Shown here: positions 14,266-20,989 of the stretch, one piece after another
Position numbering within the stretch: position 1 is the first letter of the stretch
How the letters are laid out: each line of letters opens with the position of its first letter
From: JANOGU01 sp964499865
Lineage (GTDB): Bacteria > Pseudomonadota > Alphaproteobacteria > Rhodobacterales > Rhodobacteraceae
DNA: 23,941 nucleotides
NCBI GenBank assembly: GCA_964499865.1
Contig: CAZCPY010000042.1
Location: 1-23,941 of the forward strand
Direction: 5' to 3'
Notes under the pieces: model-generated
What the model saw: the letters and a program-made list of their open reading frames with translations, nothing else
What the model was told of the DNA's origin: nothing
Database searches by the model: none
Program-made: the position numbers and the translations under genes

Positions 14266-16094
14266 CCACGATCAGACTGACCGCCGCGCAGGCCGCCGTC
14301 CGCTACATCGCCGCGCAGCGCACCGAAACCGGCGAGCGATTCATCGAAGGCGTCTGGGCGATCTTCGGCCACGGCAACGTGGCGGGCCTGGGCGAGGCGC
14401 TGCACGCCCACCGCGACGACCTGCCCACCTGGCGCGGCCACAACGAACAGACCATGGCCCATGCCGCCATCGCCTATGCCAAGGCCATGAAGCGGCGCCG
14501 GGCCATGGCGGTCACCACCTCGATCGGCCCGGGTGCGCTGAACGTCGTCACCGCCGCCGCGCTGGCGCATGTCAACCGCATCCCGCTGCTGATCCTGCCC
14601 GGCGACGTCTTCGCCAGCCGCGCCCCCGACCCGGTGCTGCAACAGGTCGAGGCGTTCGGCGACGGCACCGTCACCGCCAACGACTGCTTCCGCCCGGTGT
14701 CGCGCTACTTCGACCGGATCATGCGGCCGGAGCACCTGCTGACCGCCCTGCCCCGCGCCTTCCGCGTGATGACCGACCCCGCGGAATGCGGGCCGGTGAC
14801 GCTGGCCTTCTGCCAGGACACCCAGGCCGAGGCCTTCGACTTCCCCGTCTCGTTCTTCGCGCCCAAGGTCTGGCGCATCCGCCGCCCGGAACCCGATGCA
14901 GCGGAACTGGCCGAAGCCATCGCGCTGCTGAAGGCCGCCAGGGCCCCCGTCATCGTGGCCGGCGGCGGCGCGATCTATTCGGGCGCCGAGGCCGACCTCG
15001 CCGCCTTCGCCAGCGCGCATGACATTCCGGTGGTGGAAACCCAGGCGGGCAAGTCCACGCTGGCGCATGACCACGCGCTGAACTTCGGCCCCGTGGGGGT
15101 GACCGGAAATTCCTCCGCCAACCTCGTCTGCGAGGCCGCCGATCTGGTGATCGGGCTGGGAACAAGGTTCCAGGACTTCACCACCGGGTCGTGGTCGCTG
15201 TTCAAGAACCCCGCGCGCCGGCTCCTGTCGATCAACGTCCAGCCCTTCGACGCGACCAAGCACGGGGCCCATGCGCTGGTCGCCGACGCCAGGGTCGCGC
15301 TCGCGGCGCTGCACAGGGCGCTGGGGACCCACCGCTTCCCCGCCCCCGACGCCCGCCTGAAGGCCGAGGCGCTGGACGCAGCGGCAAGGGTCAAGGCCGC
15401 GCCTGCCGCAGGCAACGCCCTGCCGACGGATGCGCAGGTCGTCGGCGCGGTGAACCGCAGCGCCGGGCCGCAAACCGTGGTGATGGGGGCGGCGGGCACG
15501 ATGCCGGGGTCGCTGCACCAGATGTGGGATGCGGCGCAGGGCGGCTACCACATGGAGTACGGCTTTTCCTGCATGGGCTACGAGATCGCGGGCGCCATGG
15601 GCATCCGCATGGCGCGGCCCGGGGCGGATGTCATCTGCATGGTCGGCGACGGGTCCTACATGATGGCGAATTCCGAGCTTGCCACCGCGGTGATGATGGC
15701 CGTGCCCTTCACCGTTGTGATCACCGACAACCGCGGCTACGGCTGCATCAACCGCCTGCAGAAGCACACCGGCGGCGCGCCGTTCAACAACCTCCTGGAC
15801 GACAGCCGCCACGTGAACGCCTCGGCCATCGACTTCGCGGCCCATGCCGCCAGCATGGGCGCCCAGGCGGTCAAGGTCGGCTCCATCGCCGAGCTTGAGG
15901 CCGCACTGGCCGCCCCTGCGCCCTCTGACCGCCCCCGCGTCATCGTCATCGACACCGACCCCGGCCCCTCGGGCCCCGAAGGCGCGGGCACCTGGTGGGA
16001 CGTGGGCGTGCCCGAGGTTTCCACCCGTTCCGAAGTCACCCTGGCCCGTGCCCGCCATGAAGCGGCCCGCACCCATCAAAGGCTTGCAGACTGA
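14262..16094 (+). CDS. iolD: 3D-(3,5/4)-trihydroxycyclohexane-1,2-dione hydrolase IolD
   Basis: A 610-residue thiamine-diphosphate enzyme that opens the six-carbon ring of the inositol-derived dione to 5-deoxy-glucuronate. The N-terminal ThDP-pyrimidine domain contains the activating glutamate in GHNEQTMAHAA (Glu62). The middle domain shows VIVAGGGAIYSGAE and ADLVIGLGTRFQDF. The C-terminal domain has the ThDP-Mg motif GDGSYMMANSELATAV ending in TDNRGYG (about residues 463-490). FGHGNVAGLGEAL near residue 30 is also typical. The ATG at 14262 overlaps the iolC stop and follows GGGAG. An upstream in-frame ATG at 14217 would lie inside iolC and lacks a ribosome binding site. The iolE ATG shares one base with the iolD stop. 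Confidence 0.95.
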   Translation: MTTIRLTAAQAAVRYIAAQRTETGERFIEGVWAIFGHGNVAGLGEALHAHRDDLPTWRGHNEQTMAHAAIAYAKAMKRRRAMAVTTSIGPGALNVVTAAALAHVNRIPLLILPGDVFASRAPDPVLQQVEAFGDGTVTANDCFRPVSRYFDRIMRPEHLLTALPRAFRVMTDPAECGPVTLAFCQDTQAEAFDFPVSFFAPKVWRIRRPEPDAAELAEAIALLKAARAPVIVAGGGAIYSGAEADLAAFASAHDIPVVETQAGKSTLAHDHALNFGPVGVTGNSSANLVCEAADLVIGLGTRFQDFTTGSWSLFKNPARRLLSINVQPFDATKHGAHALVADARVALAALHRALGTHRFPAPDARLKAEALDAAARVKAAPAAGNALPTDAQVVGAVNRSAGPQTVVMGAAGTMPGSLHQMWDAAQGGYHMEYGFSCMGYEIAGAMGIRMARPGADVICMVGDGSYMMANSELATAVMMAVPFTVVITDNRGYGCINRLQKHTGGAPFNNLLDDSRHVNASAIDFAAHAASMGAQAVKVGSIAELEAALAAPAPSDRPRVIVIDTDPGPSGPEGAGTWWDVGVPEVSTRSEVTLARARHEAARTHQRLAD

Positions 16095-16993
16095 TGATCC
16101 TCTACGGTACCAACCCCATCGCCTGGACCAACGACGACGACCGGTCCATCGGCGCCCACCTGTCACTCGACGACTGCCTGAACGACACCGCCCGCATCGG
16201 CTTCGACGGCATCGAGAAGGGCCACAGGTTCCCCACCGACGCCGCGGGGCTGAAGGCGGTGCTGGACCCGCGGGGGCTCAAGTTCGTCTCGGGCTGGCAT
16301 TCGACCAACCTGCTGGTGAACAGCGTCGAGGCCGAAAAGGCCGCGATGGACCCCTTCCTCGACCTCCTCGCCGCCATGGGATCGCGGGTGATCATCGTCT
16401 GCGAAACCTCGAACGCGATCCACGGCGACGATGCCAAGCCCCTCTCCGCCCGCCCGAAACTGCCCGGCGACGGCTGGCCCGCCTTCGGCGCCGGGATCGA
16501 GGCACTGGCCGCCCATGCCGCCCAGCGCGGCATCACGCTGGTCTACCATCACCACATGGGCACCGTGGTGCAGACGATGGAGGAGGTGACGGCGCTGATG
16601 CTGACCACCGGGCCGCACACCCAGCTGCTGCTGGATACCGGCCACATCACCTTTGCCGGCGGCGACGCCCGCGCGCTGGCCGACCGCTGGATGAGCCGCG
16701 TGCGCCACATCCACTGCAAGAATCTCCGCAGGGAGATCGCCGACCAGGCCTTCGCCGAGGGCTGGAGCTTCCTGAACGCCGTTCGCCACGGCGTCTTCAC
16801 CGTGCCGGGCGACCGCGACGGCTGCGTCGATTTCTTCCCGGTCCTGCAGCGCGCCGCCGACCACCGCTACAAGGGCTGGCTGGTGATCGAGGCGGAACAG
16901 GACAGCAAGGTCCGCGACCCCGTGGTCTACCAGTCCATGGGCCTCGGCGCCCTGCGCGTGCTGGCGCGGGAGGCGGGGCTCGACCAGGCCTGA
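16094..16993 (+). CDS. iolE: Myo-inosose-2 dehydratase IolE
   Basis: A 299-residue TIM-barrel protein of the AP-endonuclease-2/xylose-isomerase-like family. It dehydrates 2-keto-myo-inositol to the trihydroxycyclohexane dione used by IolD. Family features are the start GTNPIAWTNDDD, GFDGIEKGHRFP, HHHMGTVVQTMEEV (the metal-ligand region), LLLDTGHITFAGGD, and IHCKNLRREIADQA followed by SFLNAVRHGVFTVPGDRDGCVDF. The final strand WLVIEAEQD supplies another metal ligand. Its ATG overlaps the iolD stop (TGATG), so iolC, iolD and iolE form one translationally coupled block. The next gene, iolB, is 84 bases away, with a hairpin element in between. Confidence 0.95.
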   Translation: MILYGTNPIAWTNDDDRSIGAHLSLDDCLNDTARIGFDGIEKGHRFPTDAAGLKAVLDPRGLKFVSGWHSTNLLVNSVEAEKAAMDPFLDLLAAMGSRVIIVCETSNAIHGDDAKPLSARPKLPGDGWPAFGAGIEALAAHAAQRGITLVYHHHMGTVVQTMEEVTALMLTTGPHTQLLLDTGHITFAGGDARALADRWMSRVRHIHCKNLRREIADQAFAEGWSFLNAVRHGVFTVPGDRDGCVDFFPVLQRAADHRYKGWLVIEAEQDSKVRDPVVYQSMGLGALRVLAREAGLDQA

Positions 16994-17004
16994 CCTCGCC
17001 GCTT

Positions 17005-17046
17005 CATCTCTTCTGAAATATCCCGGGGTCCGGGGCAGCGCCCCGG
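17005..17046 (-). repeat. Intergenic hairpin plus GGGATATTT element, copy B
   Basis: Read on the minus strand: hairpin CCGGGGC-GCT-GCCCCGG (17046-17030), then ACCCC, GGGATATTT (17024-17016) and AGATG (17009-17005). The order matches the copy after dapA (5341-5395), with a six-base instead of nine-base gap before AGATG. It lies inside the iol operon, between iolE and iolB. It could reduce read-through or define a processing point, but its orientation is opposite to the operon. Confidence 0.6.
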
Positions 17047-17077
17047 GGCTCTCCACCCAGACCGACGCGAGGTCAAG

Positions 17078-17881
17078 ATGTCCCTGCTCCGCCGCCCGAC
17101 CGCGACCTCCGGCCTGATCCATGCCGTCACGCCCGCCACCGCGGGCTGGGGCCACGTCGGCTTCTCGCTCTGGCGGCTGGCGCCGGGCGAAACCGTCGGC
17201 ACGACGCTCGGGGCCGAAGAGGGCATCCTCGTGCTTGTCGAGGGCCATGCCGACATCACCGCCGCGGGGCAGGACTTCGCGCGGATGGGCGACCGGCTGG
17301 ATGTCTTCGAAAAGACCCCACCGCACGCGCTCTATGTCCCCGCCGGGCAGCCATGGCGGGCAGCGGCGGTCACGCCGCTGACGCTCGCGCTCTGCACCGC
17401 CCCCGGGGGCGGAGCATATCCTGCGCAGCGGCTGGGCCCCGAGGGCATCGCGCGGGTCACCCGCGGCAGGGGCGGCAACACGCGCACCATCCACCCCATC
17501 GCGATGGAGGAGCGCGACGTCGCCCGCAGCCTGCTGGTGACCGAGGTCTTCACGCCGGAAGGCCACTGGTCCAGCTACCCGCCGCACCGGCACGACGAGG
17601 ACGACTTCCCCCGGATGACGTATCTGGAGGAGACCTACTACCACCGCCTGAACCCCGCCAGGGGCTACGGCCACCAGCGCGTCTTCACCGATGACCTGTC
17701 GCTCGACGAGACGATGACCGTGCACGACCACGACGTCGTGCTGGTCCCCCGCGGCCACCACCCCTGCGGAAGCCCCTGGGGGGTGGAGATGTATTACCTC
17801 AACGTCATGGCCGGCCCGCGCCGCGCCTGGCGGTTCGAGACCCACCCCGATTTCGCCTGGCTGGTGGCGCGGGATGCCTAG
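17078..17881 (+). CDS. iolB: 5-deoxy-glucuronate isomerase IolB
   Basis: A 267-residue double-cupin enzyme that isomerises 5-deoxy-glucuronate to 2-deoxy-5-keto-gluconate, the substrate of IolC. Family signs are the start SLLRRP, WGHVGFSLWRLAPGET, the metal-binding segment SSYPPHRHDEDD (His170 and His172), YLEETYYHRLNPARGYGHQRVFTDD, and DHDVVLVPRGHHPCGSPWGVEMYYLNVMAGPRRAW near the end. ACGCGAGGTCAAG precedes the ATG at 17078. It is the last gene of the iol block and is followed by a GGGCGG/CCGCCC hairpin and a tandem repeat. The gene order iolC-D-E-B is common in alphaproteobacteria. Confidence 0.95.
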   Translation: MSLLRRPTATSGLIHAVTPATAGWGHVGFSLWRLAPGETVGTTLGAEEGILVLVEGHADITAAGQDFARMGDRLDVFEKTPPHALYVPAGQPWRAAAVTPLTLALCTAPGGGAYPAQRLGPEGIARVTRGRGGNTRTIHPIAMEERDVARSLLVTEVFTPEGHWSSYPPHRHDEDDFPRMTYLEETYYHRLNPARGYGHQRVFTDDLSLDETMTVHDHDVVLVPRGHHPCGSPWGVEMYYLNVMAGPRRAWRFETHPDFAWLVARDA

Positions 17882-17896
17882 GGCGGGCTTCCGCCC
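17881..17896 (+). terminator. Hairpin after iolB
   Basis: GGGCGG (17881-17886), a four-base loop and CCGCCC (17891-17896) start at the last base of the iolB stop. No T-run follows, so termination is likely weak or Rho-assisted. Confidence 0.35.
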
Positions 17897-17897
17897 G

Positions 17898-17939
17898 CCG
17901 TCCGCACCCCGCCGTCCGCACCCCGCCGTCCGCACCCCA
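17898..17939. repeat. 14-bp tandem repeat, three copies
   Basis: CCGTCCGCACCCCG is repeated at 17898, 17912 and 17926, with the last base of the third copy changed to A. The array ends exactly where the rpmG -35 box begins (17940). A change in copy number would alter the sequence upstream of the promoter but not its spacing. Confidence 0.85.
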
Positions 17940-17967
17940 TTGACTCTGCCCGCGCCATGCTTAGAAG
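17940..17967 (+). promoter_or_regulatory. rpmG promoter
   Basis: TTGACT (17940-17945, 5 of 6) and TAGAAG (17962-17967, 4 of 6) are spaced by 16 bases. The strong -35 suits a ribosomal protein gene, which starts about 50 bases downstream of the predicted transcription start. Confidence 0.6.
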
Positions 17968-18025
17968 CCACCGCTGACGAATTTCCCGGCCGGGCACGCC
18001 CCGCCGGACCCAGGGAGCGACGACC

Positions 18026-18193
18026 ATGGCCAAGCCGACCACGATCAAGATCCGGCTCAACTCCTCGGCCGGCACCGGGCACTTCTACGTGACCAAGAAG
18101 AACGCCCGCACGATGACCGAGAAGTTTTCCGTGACCAAATACGACCCGGTCGCGCGCAAGCACGTCGAATACAAGGAAGGCAAGATCAAGTGA
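18026..18193 (+). CDS. rpmG: 50S ribosomal protein L33
   Basis: A 55-residue protein: MAKPTTIKIRLNSSAGTG, then HFYVTKKNARTMTEKF and a lysine-rich end (KHVEYKEGKIK). This matches alphaproteobacterial L33, a component of the large subunit near the E site. It is the Cys-free form, lacking the zinc-binding CxxC pairs of the alternative paralogue. AGGGAG (18012-18017) lies eight bases before the ATG. It has its own promoter with a good -35 box and a strong intrinsic terminator directly after it, so it is transcribed alone. Confidence 0.97.
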   Translation: MAKPTTIKIRLNSSAGTGHFYVTKKNARTMTEKFSVTKYDPVARKHVEYKEGKIK

Positions 18194-18223
18194 TCTGACC
18201 GCGCCCCCTGATCGGGGCGACGG

Positions 18224-18256
18224 GGGCCGCGCCGCGGGGCGCGGCCCTTTCCTTTT
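18224..18256 (+). terminator. Intrinsic terminator of rpmG
   Basis: A perfect 10-bp GC stem (18224-18233 with 18238-18247) with a GCGG tetraloop is followed by TTTCCTTTT. This is a classical Rho-independent terminator 31 bases after the rpmG stop. Confidence 0.9.
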
Positions 18257-18282
18257 GCGGCCGCCGCCCCAGCTTTCGCCAG

Positions 18283-18780
18283 ATGCGCGCGACGCTTTCC
18301 CTGCGGACGGCCCGGCCCGGCGACCTTGGCGCCGTCGACACGCTGCTGGCACGCAGCTATCCGCGGCTGCTGGCGGCGGATTATCCGCCCTCGGTCATGG
18401 TCACCGCCGTGCCCCGCCTGACCCGCGCGCGGCCCGAGCTTCTGCACTCCGGGCGCTACTGGCTTGTCGAGGATGCGGACGGCCGCCTGCTGGGCGCGGG
18501 CGGCTACAGCCTGGGCCGCGGCGCGGACGGCAGGCCCCGGGCCGAGGTGCGGCACCTGGCGGTGGACCCCGCGGCCACCCGCCGCGGCGTCGGCGCGGCC
18601 ATCGTGGCGCGTGTCCTGGCCGCCGCCGCGGCGGAAGGGGCCGCGCGCATCGACTGCCTGTCGACGCTGACCGCCGTGCGCTTCTACGCCGCGCAGGGCT
18701 TTGCGCGCCTGGGCCCCGCCACGATCACGCTGGCGCCCGGCATCGTGCTGACCATCGAGCGCATGGCCCGCCCGCTGTAA
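18283..18780 (+). CDS. GNAT-family N-acetyltransferase
   Basis: A 165-residue single-domain acetyltransferase. The acetyl-CoA-binding motif A is clear: VRHLAVDPAATRRGVGAAIVARVLAAAA, with R-R-G-V-G as the pyrophosphate loop. It is followed by the beta5-alpha4 part (LSTLTAVRFYAAQGFARLG) that completes the fold. The N-terminal LRTARPGDLGAVDTLLARSYPRLL is the usual motif C/D start. The acceptor substrate cannot be inferred. The gene begins 27 bases after the rpmG terminator and no clear promoter is visible. A bidirectional terminator separates it from the convergent Bax1-like gene. Confidence 0.85.
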   Translation: MRATLSLRTARPGDLGAVDTLLARSYPRLLAADYPPSVMVTAVPRLTRARPELLHSGRYWLVEDADGRLLGAGGYSLGRGADGRPRAEVRHLAVDPAATRRGVGAAIVARVLAAAAAEGAARIDCLSTLTAVRFYAAQGFARLGPATITLAPGIVLTIERMARPL

Positions 18781-18796
18781 CCCCGGAAACGGAAAC

Positions 18797-18820
18797 GGGC
18801 CGGGGGTTTCCCCCCGGCCC
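18797..18820. terminator. Bidirectional terminator between convergent genes
   Basis: A perfect 10-bp inverted repeat (18797-18806 with 18811-18820) with a TTTC loop lies between the GNAT stop and the end of the minus-strand Bax1-like gene. Short A-rich and T-rich flanks support use in either direction. Confidence 0.7.
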
Positions 18821-18843
18821 GCCAGTCCGAAGCCTGTGTCAGG

Positions 18844-19581
18844 TCACTCGCGGTTGCCGAGGAACTGCAGCAGGAACATGAACATGTTGATGAAGTCGAG
18901 GTACAGCCGCAGCGCCCCCATGATCGCCGCCTTGCCGAGCCATGCCTCGTCGCCGTACTGCGCGTGCTGGATGTACTCGTTCTTGATCGACTGCGTGTCA
19001 TAGGCGGTCAGGCCGGCGAAGATCAGCACGCCCAGAGCCGAGATCGCGAACATCAGCGCCGAGGAGGCGAGGAAGATGTTGACGATCGAGGCGACGATCA
19101 GGCCGATCAGGCCCATCATCAGGAACGTGCCCATCGCCGACAGGTCTTTCTTCGTCGTGTAGCCATACAGCGACAGGCCCGCGAAGGCCACGGCGGTCAC
19201 GAGGAAGGTCTGCGCGATCGACACGCCGGTGAAGGCAAGGAAGATCCACGCGAGCGACAGGCCCATCACCGCCGCATAGGCGTAGAAGAACAGCTGCGCC
19301 GCGCCATAGGACAGGCGGTTGATCATCGCCGAGAAGGCGAAGACCATGATCAGCGGCAGGAACATCACGATCCAGCCGAGGATGGTCATCCCGCCCGTGG
19401 GCGACATCAGAAGGGACATCAGCGCAGGGGTCGTGCCCACACCCCAGGCCACGCCGCCGGTCAGCAGCATGCCGACCGACATCAGGCCATAGACCTTGTT
19501 CATGTGGGCGCGCAGCCCTGCGTCGATCTGGGCGGCACGGGCGCCAGCGCCGACCGAACCCAGGGTTTGATACTCTGCCAT
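18844..19581 (-). CDS. Bax inhibitor-1/YccA-family inner membrane protein
   Basis: A 245-residue protein with seven hydrophobic segments between residues about 30 and 240. Family marks are the N-terminal LRAHMNKVYGLMSVGMLLTGGVAW, the MVFAFSAM segment, GLSLYGYTTKKDLSAMGTFLMMGLIGL, and the C-terminal LIFAGLTAYDTQSIKNEY with the conserved acidic residue, ending LYLDFINMFMFLLQFLGNRE. Bacterial members (YbhL, YccA) are linked to membrane protein quality control and pH-gated calcium leak. The ATG at 19581 follows CCGGAGG. A TTGAAA-N17-AATATT promoter lies upstream. It is monocistronic. Confidence 0.93.
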   Translation of the reverse strand: MAEYQTLGSVGAGARAAQIDAGLRAHMNKVYGLMSVGMLLTGGVAWGVGTTPALMSLLMSPTGGMTILGWIVMFLPLIMVFAFSAMINRLSYGAAQLFFYAYAAVMGLSLAWIFLAFTGVSIAQTFLVTAVAFAGLSLYGYTTKKDLSAMGTFLMMGLIGLIVASIVNIFLASSALMFAISALGVLIFAGLTAYDTQSIKNEYIQHAQYGDEAWLGKAAIMGALRLYLDFINMFMFLLQFLGNRE

Positions 19582-19638
19582 TGGTGCCTCCGGTTGAAGT
19601 CGTCGGGCCGACCCTGGCAGGCCGACCCTCACGTGCGG

Positions 19639-19667
19639 AATATTGGCAGGCCGGGCCCGCGTTTCAA
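19639..19667 (-). promoter_or_regulatory. Promoter of the Bax1-like gene
   Basis: On the minus strand, TTGAAA (19667-19662) and AATATT (19644-19639) are 17 bases apart. The -35 matches 5 of 6 and the -10 matches 4 of 6 positions. The start codon lies about 57 bases downstream of the -10 box. Confidence 0.55.
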
Positions 19668-19697
19668 GACGCCTCGCGGATTGGCAGAGTGCTGTGG

Positions 19698-19958
19698 TCA
19701 GGAAAACGCATCGCAACCAGCGGTCCGGGGCGGCCCTGCGCGGCCGCGCGGCCCCGTCTGCGGCGTCTTGCCGCGTCCGGCCGATGCCCGCGCGCCAGCC
19801 GGTCGCCCGGCTGCGCCGGCGCCGCGTGCCGCCGCCGCAGGCCGAGCATCCGCAACGGGTGCAGCCGGGCGGCCCGGGTTTTCGTCATCGGATGCGCGCG
19901 CGGGGATTGGCTTTGGTCCCTTTCCGTCCCGAGACGTGATGCGGTTCGCATCCGCCAT
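19698..19958 (-). CDS. Possible small hypothetical protein (weak)
   Basis: An 86-codon frame, ATG at 19958 to stop at 19698. The first 30 residues (ADANRITSRDGKGPKPIPAR) look protein-like, but the rest is Ala/Arg/Gly/Pro-rich as expected from random GC-rich DNA. Its ribosome binding site is weak and I recognise no family. It is the only candidate in the 19582-20032 spacer, which otherwise shows just the Bax1 promoter and a duplicated GGCCGACCCT (19605 and 19620 area). Confidence 0.2.
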   Translation of the reverse strand: MADANRITSRDGKGPKPIPARASDDENPGRPAAPVADARPAAAARGAGAAGRPAGARASAGRGKTPQTGPRGRAGPPRTAGCDAFS

Positions 19959-20032
19959 CGCCGTGCCTGAAGAATGACCTGCGCTGAAGAACGGGGAACG
20001 ATTGTTTGCCGGACCCGGGGCAACGGGAACTG

Positions 20033-20280
20033 ATGATGATCCGCACGCTCGACCTCGCCTCGCTGCGCAGTTTTTCCACCGTGGCCGAGGTGGGCGGCGT
20101 CACCCGCGCGGCGGGGTTCCTGAACCCGACGCAATCTGCCGTGTCGATGCAGATCAGGCGGCCGGAGGCCTCGCTCGGCCTTGCGCTGTTCCTGCGCTGT
20201 GGCCGCCGACAGACGCCGACGCCCGGGGGGCGCGCAGCTTCTGTCCTGCGCCCGGCAGATGCTGCGGCTGAGCGGGACGG
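20033..20280 (+). pseudogene. LysR-family regulator remnant, frameshifted and truncated
   Basis: The N-terminal winged helix-turn-helix of a LysR regulator is clear: LDLASLRSFSTVAEVGGVTRAAGFLNPTQSAVSMQIRR, then LGLALFLRCGRRQTPTPGG. The frame then breaks in a run of six G (20225-20230). Removing one G continues the homology as GAQLLSCARQMLRLSG up to about 20280. After that the sequence becomes A+T-richer and unrelated. Only about 80 of some 300 residues remain and the effector domain is absent. Even in the DNA-binding part a Pro replaces the usual Leu in RRPEA. So this is a decayed gene, not just a sequencing error. Confidence 0.8.
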
Positions 20281-20576
20281 CTGTATTTGCAATTGGCAAA
20301 CCAAAGGGCATTGCTCTTGCGTTCTGCATGGCATTTTGCGAAACACGCATAAGGCGAGTGGAACGGTCGCCAAGCGCGCCATGCGCGAGCGCGGGCCCTC
20401 GGACACAGATTGTTGTGCAACTGTATAATTGGACATATCCTAAAGGACAGGTTTTCGCACGACACGGTAAATCTTGGGGAGAACTTGCCGGAACGGATAG
20501 TCTGGCACGGAATCTGCTTACAAAGAGGTCAGGGGCGCGCCTATCGCGGAAAGCGCCCGTGTATGGAGTTGATTGC
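20281..20576. other. A+T-richer spacer upstream of the XRE regulator
   Basis: About 300 bases of visibly different composition (for example TTTGCAATTGGCAAACC at 20286 onward and TATCCTAAAGGACAGG at 20436) follow the LysR break point. I see no convincing gene here. It contains the promoter at 20400-20429. The compositional change suggests a recombination scar or an inserted and then decayed segment. Confidence 0.5.
20400..20429 (+). promoter_or_regulatory. Promoter with perfect TATAAT upstream of the XRE regulator
   Basis: CGGACA (20400-20405, 4 of 6) and a perfect TATAAT (20424-20429) are 18 bases apart. A second TTGGACA-like element starts at 20429. A GTTG-TG-CAAC inverted repeat lies just before the -10 box and could be an operator. 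The regulator ATG is about 150 bases downstream, giving a long leader. Confidence 0.5.
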
Positions 20577-20930
20577 ATGAAGCATCCCGTAGACGCCCAC
20601 GTCGGCAAGCGCATCCGGCACCGCCGCTGGATGGTGGGCATGACGCAACAGCAGCTTGCCGATCGTGTCGGGATCAAGTTCCAGCAGATCCAGAAGTACG
20701 AAACCGGCATGAACCGCGTGTCCGCCTCGCGGCTGTGGGACATCGCCGAGGCGCTGACGGTGCCGGTCAGCTTTTTCTTCGAAGGCATGGGCGCCGATGC
20801 GGGCGGTGCCGCATCCGATCTTCTGGCCGACAAGGAGGCGCTGGAGCTGGTGCGGTCCTACTACGCCATCCCCGAGGCGCAGCGCCGCCGCCTGTTCGAC
20901 CTGGCCCGCGTGCTGTCCGAGGCCGCTTGA
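20577..20930 (+). CDS. XRE-family helix-turn-helix transcriptional regulator
   Basis: A 117-residue DNA-binding protein. Residues 8-65 form a Cro/C1-type HTH: VGKRIRHRRWMVGMTQQQLADRVG, then IKFQQIQKYETGMNRVSASRLWDIAEALTVPVSFFFEG. The remaining 50 residues are a helical tail (ALELVRSYYAIPEAQRRRLFDLARVLSEA), likely for dimerisation. I recall near-identical regulators in many Rhodobacterales, whose targets I cannot name. The ATG at 20577 has GGAG eight bases upstream. hisN follows 59 bases after the stop on the same strand and may be co-transcribed. There is no ligand domain. Confidence 0.9.
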   Translation: MKHPVDAHVGKRIRHRRWMVGMTQQQLADRVGIKFQQIQKYETGMNRVSASRLWDIAEALTVPVSFFFEGMGADAGGAASDLLADKEALELVRSYYAIPEAQRRRLFDLARVLSEAA

Positions 20931-20989
20931 CGCCATGTCGGCGACCCTGCTAGCCGCCCCTGACCGCGAGGGCTTCCTTGGGGGCGGCG

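Noticed and set aside
14205..18352. Two minus-strand open frames of 653 and 729 codons opposite iolD, iolE, iolB and rpmG
   Set aside because: The plus-strand products are unmistakable enzymes with overlapping start/stop coupling. The antisense translations are low-complexity.
18964..19977. A plus-strand frame of 337 codons opposite the Bax1-like gene
   Set aside because: It is rich in His, Gln, Asp and Arg, as expected from reading a membrane protein gene backwards.
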